Shown here: in pieces, positions 13,101 through 24,876 of the stretch
Layout of the letters: the number at the start of each line of letters is the position of its first letter
Position numbering within the stretch: the stretch's first letter is position 1
Assembly: GCF_014633365.1 (NCBI RefSeq)
Contig: NC_068338.1
Location: 27,158,291-27,222,290, forward strand
From: Diospyros lotus
Lineage: Eukaryota > Streptophyta > Magnoliopsida > Ericales > Ebenaceae
Direction of reading: 5' to 3'
DNA length: 64,000 nt
Notes under the pieces: generated by a model
Told to the model about the DNA's origin: nothing
What the model saw: only the letters and a program-made list of their open reading frames with translations
The model's database searches: none
Made by a program: the position numbers and the translations under genes

Positions 13101-15140
13101 GGTGTTACCTTTCCTACAAGGTTGGTGGAAGAAACAGTGTGTTGTTGAATACCGCAGCTAACTTACCCTTCGTAACTGATACACCCACCATAATATTTGG
13201 TGCTGATGTGACTCATCCTCAACCTGGAGAGGATTCTAGTCCTTCCATTGCTGCAGTAAGTTGTGTCCTGCATTTGTGTCTTTTTCTTTTGACATTAAAT
13301 TTGTTTTTGTTAAAAAGAACGTGTTACAGGTGGTGGCATCGATGGACTGGCCACAAGTTACGAAGTACCGAGGATTGGTTTCTGCACAACCACATAGGGA
13401 AGAAATTATTCAGGACCTTTATAAGACCCATGAGGATCCTCGCAGAGGAAAGATTCACAGTGGCATGATTAGGTAAAATATCTGTTATTGGTACATGTGG
13501 TAAATCTGGCATATGGTTTGACTTTAAATTCCAATCTTTTGCAGGGAACTATTAATTGCGCATTTCCGATCAACTAATCGGAAACCTGCGAGAATCATAT
13601 TCTACAGGTCAAGGGCTTGTTTAATGTGATTAAAAGCCTTATCTTATTAAGCGTTTCTCACACTACTTGTTTCAATGCAGAGATGGTGTTAGTGAAGGAC
13701 AATTCAACCAAGTTCTGTTACATGAGATGGATGCCATTAGACAGGTTCACCTTATTGCTTGAGAATTGGTTCACTTGGACACCATTATAATAGGGTTGAC
13801 TGTTGGTTGTAGTATGATTTTCTCTCTTTAAATGTGTATGCTTGAGGTCCATTTGTGGTCAATGTTTAAGAATGTTTTTCTCTAACTGATTTTTCTAGTA
13901 ATCACACGACTCGTTTGTTTTGGCAGGCTGTTTGATTTTTCTTTGTGCTCTATTCATGAGATTTGCATGTTATTTACTTCAGCTGTTAGTTATCTTTATG
14001 TGTGTTCTTAATATTTGGTTTGTTGTAATTTCTTCTGGGAACTTTTGCAGCTTTTTTTTTTTTGTATTGTAATGTCTTTTAATATGCCCCTTAGTAAAAA
14101 TGCAATTTTCCAGGCTTGCGTGTCTTTAGAAGAACGATATCTGCCACGAGTTACTTTTGTGGTGGTACAAAAGAGACATCATACCCGTCTCTTTCCTGCT
14201 CAACATGGGGATCGCAGATCCACCGACAGGAGTGGCAATATTTTACCAGGTTTGTACAATATTTATCAGTGTAAGCACTTGTGCTATTTTTGCTTAATCG
14301 GGCCTGTTAATGTTTTTGGCTTGCAGGAACGGTTGTGGACCGACAAATTTGTCACCCCAGTCAGTTTGATTTCTTCTTATGCAGTCATGCTGGTATTATG
14401 GTATGGTGGTTGTCTGCTTTGGTTTTATTACTGGTTTGGTGGTCAAATGTAATCAATCTGAGGGGAGGCTTATTGCCTTTGCTGCTGTGATAATATTTAT
14501 TTTTGTCATTTGCTATATTATGTTTGTGTAGGGAACAAGCCGACCTACGCACTACCATGTGCTTTATGATGAGAATGGATTCAATGCTGATGCTTTACAA
14601 ATTCTGACGAACAACTTGTGTTACACGTACTGTTCCTTTCCTGAATTGCTGGGTTTTTCTGTCATTTATTTTGTTTTGGAGGTCGAGGATGAGTAATATT
14701 TTTTGCCTTTTCTTGCAGGTATGCAAGGTGCACCCGATCAGTTTCTATTGGTAGGGGGTTCTTCATTGATATTTAGTAAAACTCTTTTAGATATAAAATA
14801 AAATTCAAAATTTGTGTTGTGGGATGACCTACTTTGGCCGAAATCTATATCTTATCTGTATGTGTGTATACCTGTTTTCTTTCTTTTCTTTCGTTTTTTT
14901 TTTCATTTTCTGTTTTAAATATCATCTGTTGGTTGACTCCCAATGTTATATCCAACTTTTGTAGTTCCTCCGGCATATTATGCCCATCTGGCAGCTTTTC
15001 GTGCACGCTACTATATTGAAGGTGATGCATCTGATAGTGGATCAACTGGTGGAGAGACCAGCAGCAGGGATCGGAACGTGGCGGTACGACAACTTCCTTC
15101 AATCAAGGAAAATGTGAAAGACGTGATGTTTTACTGTTGA
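7123..15140 (+). CDS. AGO5: ARGONAUTE5-type protein, 22 exons, 984 aa
   Basis: Small-RNA-guided RNA silencing effector of the plant AGO1/5/10 clade. Exons: 7123-7626, 8402-8601, 9951-10100, 10186-10319, 10419-10528, 10674-10777, 11393-11528, 11621-11737, 11894-12001, 12089-12148, 12471-12590, 12671-12842, 12911-13032, 13121-13255, 13330-13472, 13545-13607, 13681-13744, 14114-14249, 14327-14400, 14532-14626, 14719-14750, 14965-15140; every intron is GT-AG and the frame stays open. Residues 1-45 are Gly/Arg-rich with RG repeats, followed by a Pro/Gln-rich linker and then the N domain from about 150. PAZ lies in the middle and MID-PIWI from about 540. The slicer residues are visible: Asp708 (GADVTHPQ), Glu749 (HREEII), Asp794 (RDGVSEGQF) and the His of THYHVL near 893, so it should be catalytically competent. 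It ends in the family's MFYC. The N-terminal style and best recalled resemblance favour AGO5 over AGO1; known AGO5 proteins act mainly in reproductive tissue and antiviral silencing. Confidence 0.96.
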
Positions 15141-16324
15141 GTTGGGATATATATATATATATATATGCTATGTTGCATGTTTTGTGGGTTTTAATTCGGA
15201 CACAGGCAGCCAGGCCAGGCGGGTTCTTTTGGCTTTTGACATTGACATTGGGTTGGAAGTGTCTTGTTTTAGGCGAATTCTTCCCTGATGGAGGGAGGGT
15301 ATTTTATATCTAAGTTCTGATGGTTTATAAATTTCTTCAATCCAAGGTCCCCTGTCTCCCTTCCAGGGACTCCAAGTCAGTTTTGCTTGGTTGAGCCATT
15401 TGTTAGCATCCCAAGAAACACTAAAGTTAATATACGGCACATGCTTGTTTGATTTCTGTTGTTCTACTGGTTTCTGTTTATCAAATGTCATTTTTACCAT
15501 CACCATCGTCATGATTGGGAATCGTTTTTAAGAAAAGTACCTTTGTTAATGTACCGTATTATGCGTTTTAGTGGGTAAGGATGTTGAAATTCTGGTTTCA
15601 TCCTTATTTACTAGAAAATCTTAATTCTGTAATCAATCTGTTTCCATGGAGCCTTATTAAAACAGCATTCGTCATCAATATGAATAAATGTTTAAACAAT
15701 ATATTCCATTTTCTTTGTGTTTTTTAATGAAAAAAATCGTATTGTTCTGCATTACAGAAATCATAAGTAGTCTCTTTTTGATTTGTTGGATGATTATGAA
15801 ATATAATGGCAAATAATTCTGTTTTCGTGGTTGATAAGTGTTGCATTATTTGTATATTCGTTGCAATAATATGCGCTCTTTGCAAAACAATAATTCTTTA
15901 TTAGGCAGTTAATATATTCACAAGGTTTACTGATTTTAAATTAATTAGAAGAGATTTTAAATTTTATCAAGATCATAATTTTTTTTTATTATTCAATAAG
16001 GAAGAATGGTTAGTAGAACAAAATTAAAGGTCAACAATGATGACTCATAATTAAGAGTGAAGCTAAAGTATATCACAAACTTAACCAATGTAAACATTGA
16101 GAATAGCTAAAAGATTATTCTAAATTCTCGAAGGTTGTGACATGACCATGAGAATGGATAAAACATTGACTATAGCAAAATTTATTTTTACTTAAAATTT
16201 TGTCTAAAAGGGTTAAAAATTAAATCATAATTGTTAAATGTCATCTAATAAATTTTTATTTTTTTTATGTGTGTAATACGAGCTATTGTTGTTGGAATAC
16301 AATAATTAAAAATTATATTTTTTA
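15141..16324 (+). other. AGO5 3' UTR and AT-rich downstream region
   Basis: No gene is seen. The first 500-600 bases are the probable AGO5 3' UTR. Parts of 15340-16240 recur at 23860-25370 in the segmental duplicate. An (AT)n run follows the stop codon at about 15149-15167. Confidence 0.6.
15683..15688 (+). terminator. Candidate AGO5 polyadenylation signal
   Basis: AATAAA about 540 bases after the stop codon, in AT-rich sequence. Plant poly(A) signals are loose, so this is only a plausible candidate. Confidence 0.35.
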
Positions 16325-16407
16325 GAAAATAATTAGGTCTATGTCGTCAAGTGATACTAGTGTTTGGCAAAGGATTTCTTAATCTGTTATTTGGGAGAGC
16401 AGAGTCC

Positions 16408-16499
16408 TCAAGTCTCGGGTTGATCTATTATTTGGAAGAGCGAAAAGGATGCATCAAGTCTCGGGTTGATCTATTATTTGGAAGAGCGAAAAGGATGCA
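16408..16499. repeat. Tandem duplication, 46-bp period
   Basis: Two nearly perfect units start at 16408 and 16454, each beginning TCAAGTCTCGGG and ending AAGGATGCA. Degenerate partial units lie on both sides. Confidence 0.9.
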
Positions 16500-16564
16500 C
16501 CAAGTCTTCGGATGGCTATTGGGTTGAAGGGTCTTCGAGAGCTTGGATTCCTAGAGACTATGGG

Positions 16565-18715
16565 TGTAATGCCCCGTAAATTCTAGAATCGATTTTAACG
16601 CATTAGTTTTGAGATTTAAGAATAGGAGGCGTTAATTAACTCGTTAATGTTTTTTTCATTTCCTAGTGGCATTTAAATGTCTTTAAATTTCAAGTCTAGA
16701 GAAGCGTGTTAGGAAGATTTTAGATAAATATGAGGTATAAATTTGTAACCTTCAAGAAGAATACGTTGCAACTTGTGCCTTGGTCTTTCATGTTATTTCA
16801 TGTTTTACGTATTCAAGTAGTCAGAATGACACCACGAAGAAGGGTTTTACTTTCTGAGAGAACGTGTTTATTTATTAAGTGTTTGACATGTAAGTGTCCA
16901 ACACATGACATTTTGAACCATGAGTCTTTCATAAGTGGTGATTTTAAGGATACTCCTTTTAGGGACTTGAATAAAGAAAATAATACATACATGATATTAT
17001 TATAAAAGTGACCTTCCAAAGTCAAAAGAGAAAATAAGAGTTAATACAAATAGTCCTGTGTATATTGCTTTTCTTTGAAATTTTGAATAGGAACATAAAT
17101 ATATCACAAGATTGCTTAAAGGCTTACCATGCTTCAATTTTTAGTATTTTCGTATAGTTAATTTTACAAAACATTCGAATAAAAATTTGTCATAGATTTA
17201 AACGGTCATTTAGTAGCTTGATTACAATAACTTTATTTGTTGGAACGTAAACAAAATAAGAGAAACATTAGGTAGTCGTTTTCTCTTTACCTTTATTTGC
17301 TCCTGGGTACCTGAAACACTTACTGCACCTGGAACGTGGAATGTTCCAGAAGTATGAAACACCCAAGTTAGATAGTGATATCTAAGTGGATAATTCAGTA
17401 TTGGAGGTGTGTGCAAATGTATTATGCAGTATGTCGTGAAGTAACCCGATGGTAGTGACGCCAGGGTGTTACAATCACCCCCACTGGCCATCATGTTATC
17501 AAAGAGCCATAGCCATTCCTGACTTGGGATGGTGTGGTCCTAGACCACGTACATGATACAACCCATCTTAATGCCACTAGCCATGAATGTAGTGATGTAT
17601 GTCCAAGTGTATAAAAATGAGAACCAATGGTATTAAATGATATGCAAACCACCCGAATGAAAGTACAACATGTAAGAGATGTAAGAGTTCAAAGAGGAGG
17701 AGTCACCTACCAAAGTTACCTGACCCGGTATTGTTCACGATTGTCGGTTAGGCTGTTTTGCATAAAACACAATATTTTGTAAAACTAAAGTTAAATATTT
17801 TTACATAGGCTTGTAGGGAATAAATAAAGGTATAAGTGTACAAAATTTCAGGTAAAAATGACCCTGCATGCGCTCTCACGCGCCCTTGGGAGGGGACCCA
17901 CACGCCCTCACTCGCGGCCAGTAGTGGCGCGTGTGTTATATGCACTATGTCTTCTCTAACGCAGGTGCGCTGTAGCTCAGTTTTTCAGGCTTTTCTCCTT
18001 CGTTTTAACTCCGATTCGATTCTTGTTTATTCCTATACCTCCCTTTTTCTTGCCTCTACAAGATTATAAAATTAAACGAAACTTACCTCACTGTTTTTCG
18101 ACGATTTGGGCCCAAATTCCGACGACGCGCAGATTTCCCGACGAGACTCATATATCCTTCGTTCCCTCACCGATCTACCTCGTTTCTTTTGCAGGATCTC
18201 CCCTTATTTCTCAAGGACAGACTCCTCACCTTCAATTCTCTCACACGGCCCAACCTTGCCTCAAATTTTTATGAATTGCTTTGGTTGGGTTTAGGCTTTT
18301 TATAGAATTTGTGGCTAATTAGATTGTCCCACTTGGAGGGACACTTGGCCATTTGGGATTGGCCAATTGCTGATTTTTTGCTAGCTTCATGATGACTAAG
18401 CTTTTGGCTTTTATCATTTCGGCCCACGATTTTCATAAATTACACTTTTACCCCTTGTAACTTTGAGAATCCCACTTTTGGCATTCAAAATGCCATTCCT
18501 CTATTTCCAATAATTCTTACAATGCTCCTTCACTTTTGGGTACCATTCTTGACTCCGAAATGACCTCCAATTATTTTTGAGAAATTACGCTTTTGCCTAA
18601 AATCTCCAAAAATACCCTATATTTTGCCCGAAATCTACTTGTTTCTTCTTGAATCCTGAACCCATCGTATTCTTCTTTAAAAGAGATTACTCTTATAAAA
18701 ATCTTGGGTGTTACA
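16565..18715 (-). mobile_element. Solo LTR 2 (Ty3/gypsy-type), 2.15 kb
   Basis: Starts TGTAATGCCCC and ends TGGGTGTTACA. It is flanked by the direct repeat ATGGG at 16560-16564 and 18716-18720. As in solo LTR 1, a TATA-like box (CTATAAAAAG, near 18296-18305) is on the minus strand, so both LTRs have the same orientation. No coding domain is present. It sits inside the older repeat remnant at 16325-19340. Confidence 0.85.
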
Positions 18716-19340
18716 ATGGGTCTTCGTCTGGTTAGTCTTTGGATGGTTTGACTTTAGGAGAGTTGAGAGAGTCTTTAGGAGGTGTTATGCCTTGATGTCT
18801 CCGGATGAGTCTATAACACAAGAACAGTTAAAAGGCACAAGGGGAACTCTCTCGCTTTGGCCTTCTAATGCCAAACTAAAATGATGCCATGATGCAAAAT
18901 ACAAAATGAATATGGGTTGTATGAGGCTTTGGGTGCGTGTCTTTAGATGGGTTTGGATCTAAAATGTTAGGTTTAGGTGTGAAATAGGAGGTATTTATAG
19001 CTTTCGATAGCTTGACCACGTGGTAGGATAGGACACATGGCATACGTGGCTAGACTGATTCTTTGGATGAAAATGATGCAGATGAGGCAAGAGAGCTTGA
19101 AACCTTTGATAATAGGATGTCCCTAGAATCCATTGAATGAGGCTCCCCTGAAGAGTCTTCATGTTTTTGGGATTAAGGGTTGGGCCCAAAGACTCTTCAA
19201 GATGAGTTTTTGGGATTAAAAGGTTTAAGACATTTCAAGAGGGGTTTTCTTGAAGACTTTTCAAAGTCATTAGAAGATTTCTATTTGGGAGACTCTTCAG
19301 GATGAGGTTTCGAGCTTAAGGGATTAAGGCTTAATATATA

Positions 19341-19544
19341 AGGGAGTTTCAATTTTGAGAAAAAAATAATTTAAAACTTTACACACTATATTTACTACAA
19401 TTTTAAGTGAGGGCAACTGTCCCATTTGTAAATTCTAATTAATGACTTGCGATTGGTTATACAGTGTGTCCCATTTTTTTTTACAATGCCATATTTCCTT
19501 TATCCAGGCCGCCCTAGTTAAGTTGAGACCGCCTTTCCGCCTTT
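19341..19544. other. Short spacer between repeat elements
   Basis: AT-rich sequence without recognisable features, ending at the CATTG target-site duplication of solo LTR 3. Confidence 0.4.
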
Positions 19545-19549
19545 CATTG

Positions 19550-21322
19550 TGTGACGCCCCGTCCCTACTACCGGGTGTCATCGTAACCTAAAATTATATC
19601 AGTAGGTCTCACTTTGGAGGCCAGCAATGCCCTAACAACATGAGGATAAGCATAAAGTGGGTGCCCTGTGTGGGGTCCAAGCTTCAAGCATAAAGTGGGC
19701 ACCTTGGGTGGGGTCAAGGCTTCACCGCCTTCGGCCATTGAGAACTCGAGGTCTAAGACTCATTTGCAATAGAAGGACACCCGAGTCTCGAATTTGACAT
19801 GTGCCTTATGAGCGGATTAATAAACTGCAATTAAGGTATATTACAATTACTCACACAAATTACTCATTAAAAGTAATAAGTCCAACTGTGAAATACAAAT
19901 AGCGTTCAACACAATCACAAAATAATTACATGACACACACGAGTTACTAGGCCGTATTTCCATCATGGGTTGCCACTCTCATCATTTAGCTGGTTTTCGA
20001 CATACACCGTCTTCCCCTTACCGAACCACGAACTATGTGTGTGGTTAGTGGGAATGAAAGGGGTGAGTCCTAGGACTCAGTAAAGGTTATATGCAATGCA
20101 ATAAATTATTAAACATGACGCCATAGATAAATATGAAGTGCAATATGCATGCAAGCCCGTCCACCAAGACTCTATCTCTAGGCAGCCTCTAATGGTTTTC
20201 TCCAATACCCTATCTCGAGACTCCCATGGTCAGAAATTCACTGCCTCATGCCTAGGCACTCCCTCAACATTTTATGCAAGGCATGACAAAAGTAATTTAT
20301 ATAGAGAGTATATTAAACCCATACCTCGAGATACGTGCCGTCTGATAATTTGTATTGTTGACGCACCCAAATCCCTTAACAAAAATATTTGTAACGCAAT
20401 GTCAGGAAACTAATTTAGCAACCCATAACTAAATTCATTCGGTTACATTGAGTTAGCCAATTAATTGACTAAATTAACTAATTTAAACATCATTCCCTAA
20501 ATTAACTAACTTACTAATTAATTTAACTAACTAACTCATTAAATTAGCTAATTAAAATAAACTTTAACTTAATCAAAGCTTCTAAATACCCTTACCGTAT
20601 TGAATCTCCCTTCAAGAGCCTCTGGTTCCCTTCACAAATTACTACTAAGCACATCTTTAATCTTCTCCTATTTATAGCCTCAATTGCCCCTTGTTTTTCT
20701 CATGAAACGTGGCTGCAAATTGGCAACCAGAAAAGAAACAAAACGGGTAAGTGGCAGAGGAGAGCACCAGCGAGTGCCACATGGCGCGGCTGGGCCGCGC
20801 ATGGCCAGCAGCTAGCCTCCCCAAAATGACGCCGTTTTGGGAGTCTGAGGCTGATTAAAATTCAGCCAAATTCTTCACCCACACGCCTGTTCTTCCTCCG
20901 CCTCGAACGCGCGTCCCCTGCCTGGCTGTCCTCGCGAAGGACCGCCCGCGTTGCACCTGCCTTCAACATATATGTACCCCTATTAAGCTTAAAGTAAACT
21001 CACAGCCACTTTCAAAATTTACATTTCAGCGCCCACAACTTCCATTGATTTCACATGCACCCCCTGAATAATTTCCCTGACACCCGAACTTCCATTTCCA
21101 CTTCACTTACACCCCAATTTTTTCCAGAAATCCACTATTTAATTCCATTTTATTATTTTTATAAATACTTCTAAATAAAATAATTAATTATCTTAATTTC
21201 TCATTTCCTCAAAACATCGTTAATAAATATTTTCTCTAAAATCCAAGATATTCTGTAATAATCTCAAATAATTATTATTTATTTTTAAAATTTTAGAATT
21301 TACAAAAATATGGGGCGTTACG
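19550..21322 (-). mobile_element. Solo LTR 3 (Ty3/gypsy-type), 1.77 kb
   Basis: Starts TGTGACGCCCCGT and ends TGGGGCGTTACG. It is flanked by CATTG at 19545-19549 and 21323-21327. The last base should be A for a canonical CA end, so it has mutated. A minus-strand TATA box (GCTATAAATAGG, near 20666-20677) gives the same orientation as LTRs 1 and 2. Internally it has a direct repeat (CATAAAGTGGG at about 19651 and 19690). Confidence 0.75.
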
Positions 21323-21404
21323 CATTGCTTTTTATCATTTTATGTATCTAATAATTTTTGAAGATATAATTACTTAAATAATTAAGAGCAATACTTATTG
21401 TAAT

Positions 21405-22134
21405 TGTTGTGGGTGAAGCATCAAAACGCTGTCGTCTTTTGGAGGGCATTTTAGGCATCCTCAGCAGTCCATGTGGACGGCTGATGGATGGCCAGCTTGC
21501 AACCTAAAGACGCCGTCTGATACCCGACGCCCCTTGATTGTCCTTGCTCTGCCCGATACCTCTCTCGATTGTCCTCTCTGCCTTTGCTGTTAATCGTGTT
21601 CTACGATTATCTAAGGACCATCGATGCTGCCTTTATCAACCTCAATCCCAGCCGCTCGAATCTCATATAAATGGTACAGTGCCTCGGGATGGTGGATACA
21701 CAGAAAGATCGAAAGAAAGAAAAGAGAAAGAAGGGGATTATCGGGATAGGGTTTTTCGTTTTGAGTAAGCTCTGTTTATCTCTGTATAGATTACTCTTCT
21801 CGTTGTAATCTCTGGTTCTTAGGTTTGCTTCTAATCTGTATTTGGTGATTGTGAGGCTGTTTTGTTAGAAGAACCATTGATGTACAGTCTACTTATTCGT
21901 ATTCTTGTAACCCTACTCGATATAGTGCAGTGAGCTCTTCCTTACTGAGCTCAACGTGGACGTAGCTCATTTCGGGTGAACCACGGTAAATTTCTTGTGT
22001 CCTCGTTTTGCTTTTCAGCCCTTTTATTTCTGTTTAGGGTTTATGTGTTGATTGCTAATGGTTTCTGTTATGATTCTTGTTCTACCGAATATGTTTGAGA
22101 TTCTGACTTGTTGAGTCTTCCGCTCGGTCCAACA
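21405..22134 (+). mobile_element. Solo LTR 4, copia-like, 730 bp
   Basis: Starts TGTTGTGGGTG and ends CGGTCCAACA. It is flanked by GTAAT at 21400-21404 and 22135-22139, a perfect 5-bp target-site duplication. A plus-strand TATA box (CATATAAAT) is near 21663. The segment with GAGCTCAACGTGGACGTAG and GTGAACCACGGTAAATTTC resembles the R/U5 part of plant copia LTRs. No internal domain or second LTR is present. The family call comes from remembered resemblance. Confidence 0.8.
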
Positions 22135-22675
22135 GTAATATTTTTTATATTAATATTAATTAAATGTATAATATAATATGATATAATATAATATATTAAT
22201 ATGAAAATATCTCACTCTTATATAATAATATTTATTTTGTAAAAATAATTGCCACCTCAAATATTCAATTCCACAAATACACCCTGACCAAACCGCGCTT
22301 TAACTTCCACACGAAGGGTGAGTGCACGAACGTTTGTTAAAAAAAATTCTTTCTTTTGAATAGCTATTCTAGGAAGTGGGAACCAACGCGCACAGTCACA
22401 GTCACAGCTTTCTGATGTGTGCAGATAGATGAACGTGTCCAAAAGACGAAAAGGAGGTGGAATCGAATGACGGTGCAACAGGCAGCCGCCTCTCGTACGG
22501 AAAAGCCAGAATCAGTAAAGGCCTGGAGACGGGTCCACGCCATTAAGAATTTTTTTTTATTATTATATCCTACAACAGTCTAACGTCTTCGTCTCCAAGC
22601 TCCTATATTTTATTGATTAAAGACGTTCACACCGTATTTAAACAAAGGTAATTAAGATAGTATGTTAGTTGTGTC

Positions 22676-23850
22676 CAGCATTTCTGTTGTTCAATACTTC
22701 ATAGAAAGATATAACACCAACATTTGGTTTGGGTCTTTGCCCACTCTTCAAGCTGGAAGTGACTCAAACCTACCCATGGAGGTTTTTCCGATCATTATAA
22801 TATGTTGTTGGCATGCTTTCTTTTGTGACCCTCTATCCTTGCTGTTCTTATTTCACATACTTATGATGCTATGATGGTTTTCTAATTATTGCTTTAACTG
22901 GTCATATGATTGTTTTGTACCGTAGGTCTGAAATAGGGCTCTTGTATTTGTGTCTGTTGGTTTTGGTAGAGTGTGCCTACTTTTTGTTATTATTGTTCTA
23001 CTTGGCAAATTGTATGGATCTATCTGTCCATAATGCGGAGATATAATAAATGTTTTTGCTTTTCTCTCACAGTACATTTATTGATGCTTGATAGTTGTGG
23101 TTCTACAGAGAATGTTTAATGGGGCTAGGGTTGAATCTTGGACGTGTGTGAACTTCTCATCGCTAAGGAAGGAATAACGAGGCTTCCAATTTCTGTGACC
23201 GTTTGCTTAACATGTGTGTTAGGAAAGGGATGGTATGACTCTCATTATATATGCAATTAATGTAGTAAGATGAGTCATTTTGAAATGCTAAAGAAAATTG
23301 TTGTTTTGATTTTCTTTCAAGGATTTTTGCTCGACGCCATTATTACCCATCTCTTCAGCACATCCTGGCCAAATTGAAAAGACTCTTTCGGATATTCATT
23401 CCCAGTCTGTTGAACGTCTTAGGAGCCTAGGACATACCGGGAAACATCTTCAGTTGTTAATTATTATTTTACCTGATATCACTGGGAATTATGGTAAGTC
23501 AGTAGATGGGCTTTTTAGTTTTGGAGATTATGCATTCTTGATGACAATTTACTGCTTGCAGGAAGGATAAAGCGTGTGTGTGAAACTGAGCTGGGAATTG
23601 TCTCCCAGTGTTGTCAGCCAGCCCATGCAAGCTGTGAAATGCAAAGAACAGTATCTTGAAAATGTTGCATTGAAGATCAATGTTAAGGTTTCTTCCGTTC
23701 CATGTTTTGAAATCTAAATTCTTGATTTTGCTCTTTCCTAAACTGGTGTTACCTTTCCTACAAGGTTGGTGGAAGAAACAGTGTGTTGTTGAACAGTACC
23801 GGAGCTAACTTACCCTTCGTAACTGGCCTTTCCCTTGCTGCAGTAAAGTT
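22676..23850 (+). pseudogene. Truncated AGO5 pseudogene
   Basis: Contains pieces of AGO5 exon 7 and exons 11-14 with their introns, missing exons 1-6, 8-10 and 15-22. The exon-11 copy (23109 onward) carries an insertion that brings a TAA into frame just after its LRK. The exon-13 copy carries a 4-base insertion (CAGCCAGCCC against CAGCCC). The exon-14 copy ends abruptly and joins sequence from the AGO5 3' flank. It has neither an N-terminal region nor the complete catalytic set and cannot encode an Argonaute. A transcript in sense or antisense would share long identical stretches with AGO5 mRNA; that is speculation from the similarity. Confidence 0.93.
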
Positions 23851-24705
23851 AGTTGTATCCTATCTCCCTCCCAGGGACTCCAAGTCAGTTTCTGCTAGGC
23901 TAAGTCATTTCTTCGCATCCCACGAAGCACTGAAGTTTATATAGAGCACATGCAGCTTGTTTGGTTTCTGTATTATCAATTTATCTTTTGTATTACTGTT
24001 ATCACTCTCACTATTACTATCGTTCTGATTGGGAATCGTTTTTAAGATAAGTACCTTTGTTAATGTACCATATTATGTTGCTAATGTACCTCTGAGCGTT
24101 ATTTAAACATTCATTGCCATAATATGCGCTTTTAGTAAAACAATATTCTTTATTCGGCAGTGGCTAATATAATCATAAAATTTACAGAAATCAAATTAAT
24201 TAGAAAGAGAGATTAAATTTTATCAAGACCATAAAAAATTATTATTTCTTGTCAAGATAGTGTTTGTTAATCAAGATATGAGTTGAAAAAATTGGGATAT
24301 GTAAAGTATTTTAAATAAAAATATTTTCTATTATTTTTATTAAATTTATGTGTCAATTCTTGAAAAAAGGTGACTGCTTTTATGAGATCGTGCAAATAAA
24401 TTTATTCTCTCATTTTCAAATAAATTTATGTTGGACTTTATAAATAAGAGAAAATAATTGATATGTCTCTCAATATATTTTAAAAAATTTAACAAACAAC
24501 CTAATAAAAATCTTGGAATGGTTCTGATAAATCTTATTTTGACTATTCTATTTATTGCTCTGAAAAGTATTTAAATCTTATTTTAATACAATCATATTTA
24601 GCTCATTTTAACCAATGTTACCTAACTAAAAATGATTAATAGAACATAATTAAAGATTAACAACGATGACCCATAATTAAGAGTGAAGCTAAAGGACATC
24701 ACAAA

Positions 24706-24876
24706 TTTGGGATGATCGTCATTGTGTGATCTTCGGTGCTCGTGTTCTCGATTACACCAGGGGAGATAAATCACAAATACGAGACTTTGTCTCATTGGAC
24801 AGGACGATGATCGAACTCACGACTTACCAGACTGACACCGAAATATTGTTTGCTCGACTTATGTCTTGGGGGCAAC
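24706..24876 (-). mobile_element. 171-bp insertion with 11-bp target-site duplication, SINE-like
   Basis: The parental sequence near 16080 is uninterrupted. In the copy, a 171-bp insert is bordered by GACATCACAAA at 24695-24705 and 24877-24887. On the minus strand the insert has a B-box-like GAGTTCGATC and a weak A-box-like sequence (TAAGTCGAGC), suggesting a tRNA-derived SINE. No clear A-rich tail is visible, so a small DNA transposon with long duplications is the alternative. Confidence 0.55.

Larger units (their letters stand above)
16325..19340 (-). mobile_element. LTR-like repeat remnant, split by solo LTR 2
   Basis: The two outer parts (16325-16564 and 18716-19340) were one sequence before solo LTR 2 inserted at 16565. 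Read on the minus strand, it has a TATA box (CTATAAATACC near 18993-19003) followed by many GAAGACTCTTC-type motifs. This is the make-up of an LTR U3/R region. A related-looking sequence on the plus strand lies at 51400-52870 and is also split by a younger element. I could not find both ends or a target-site duplication, so its limits are approximate. Confidence 0.4.
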
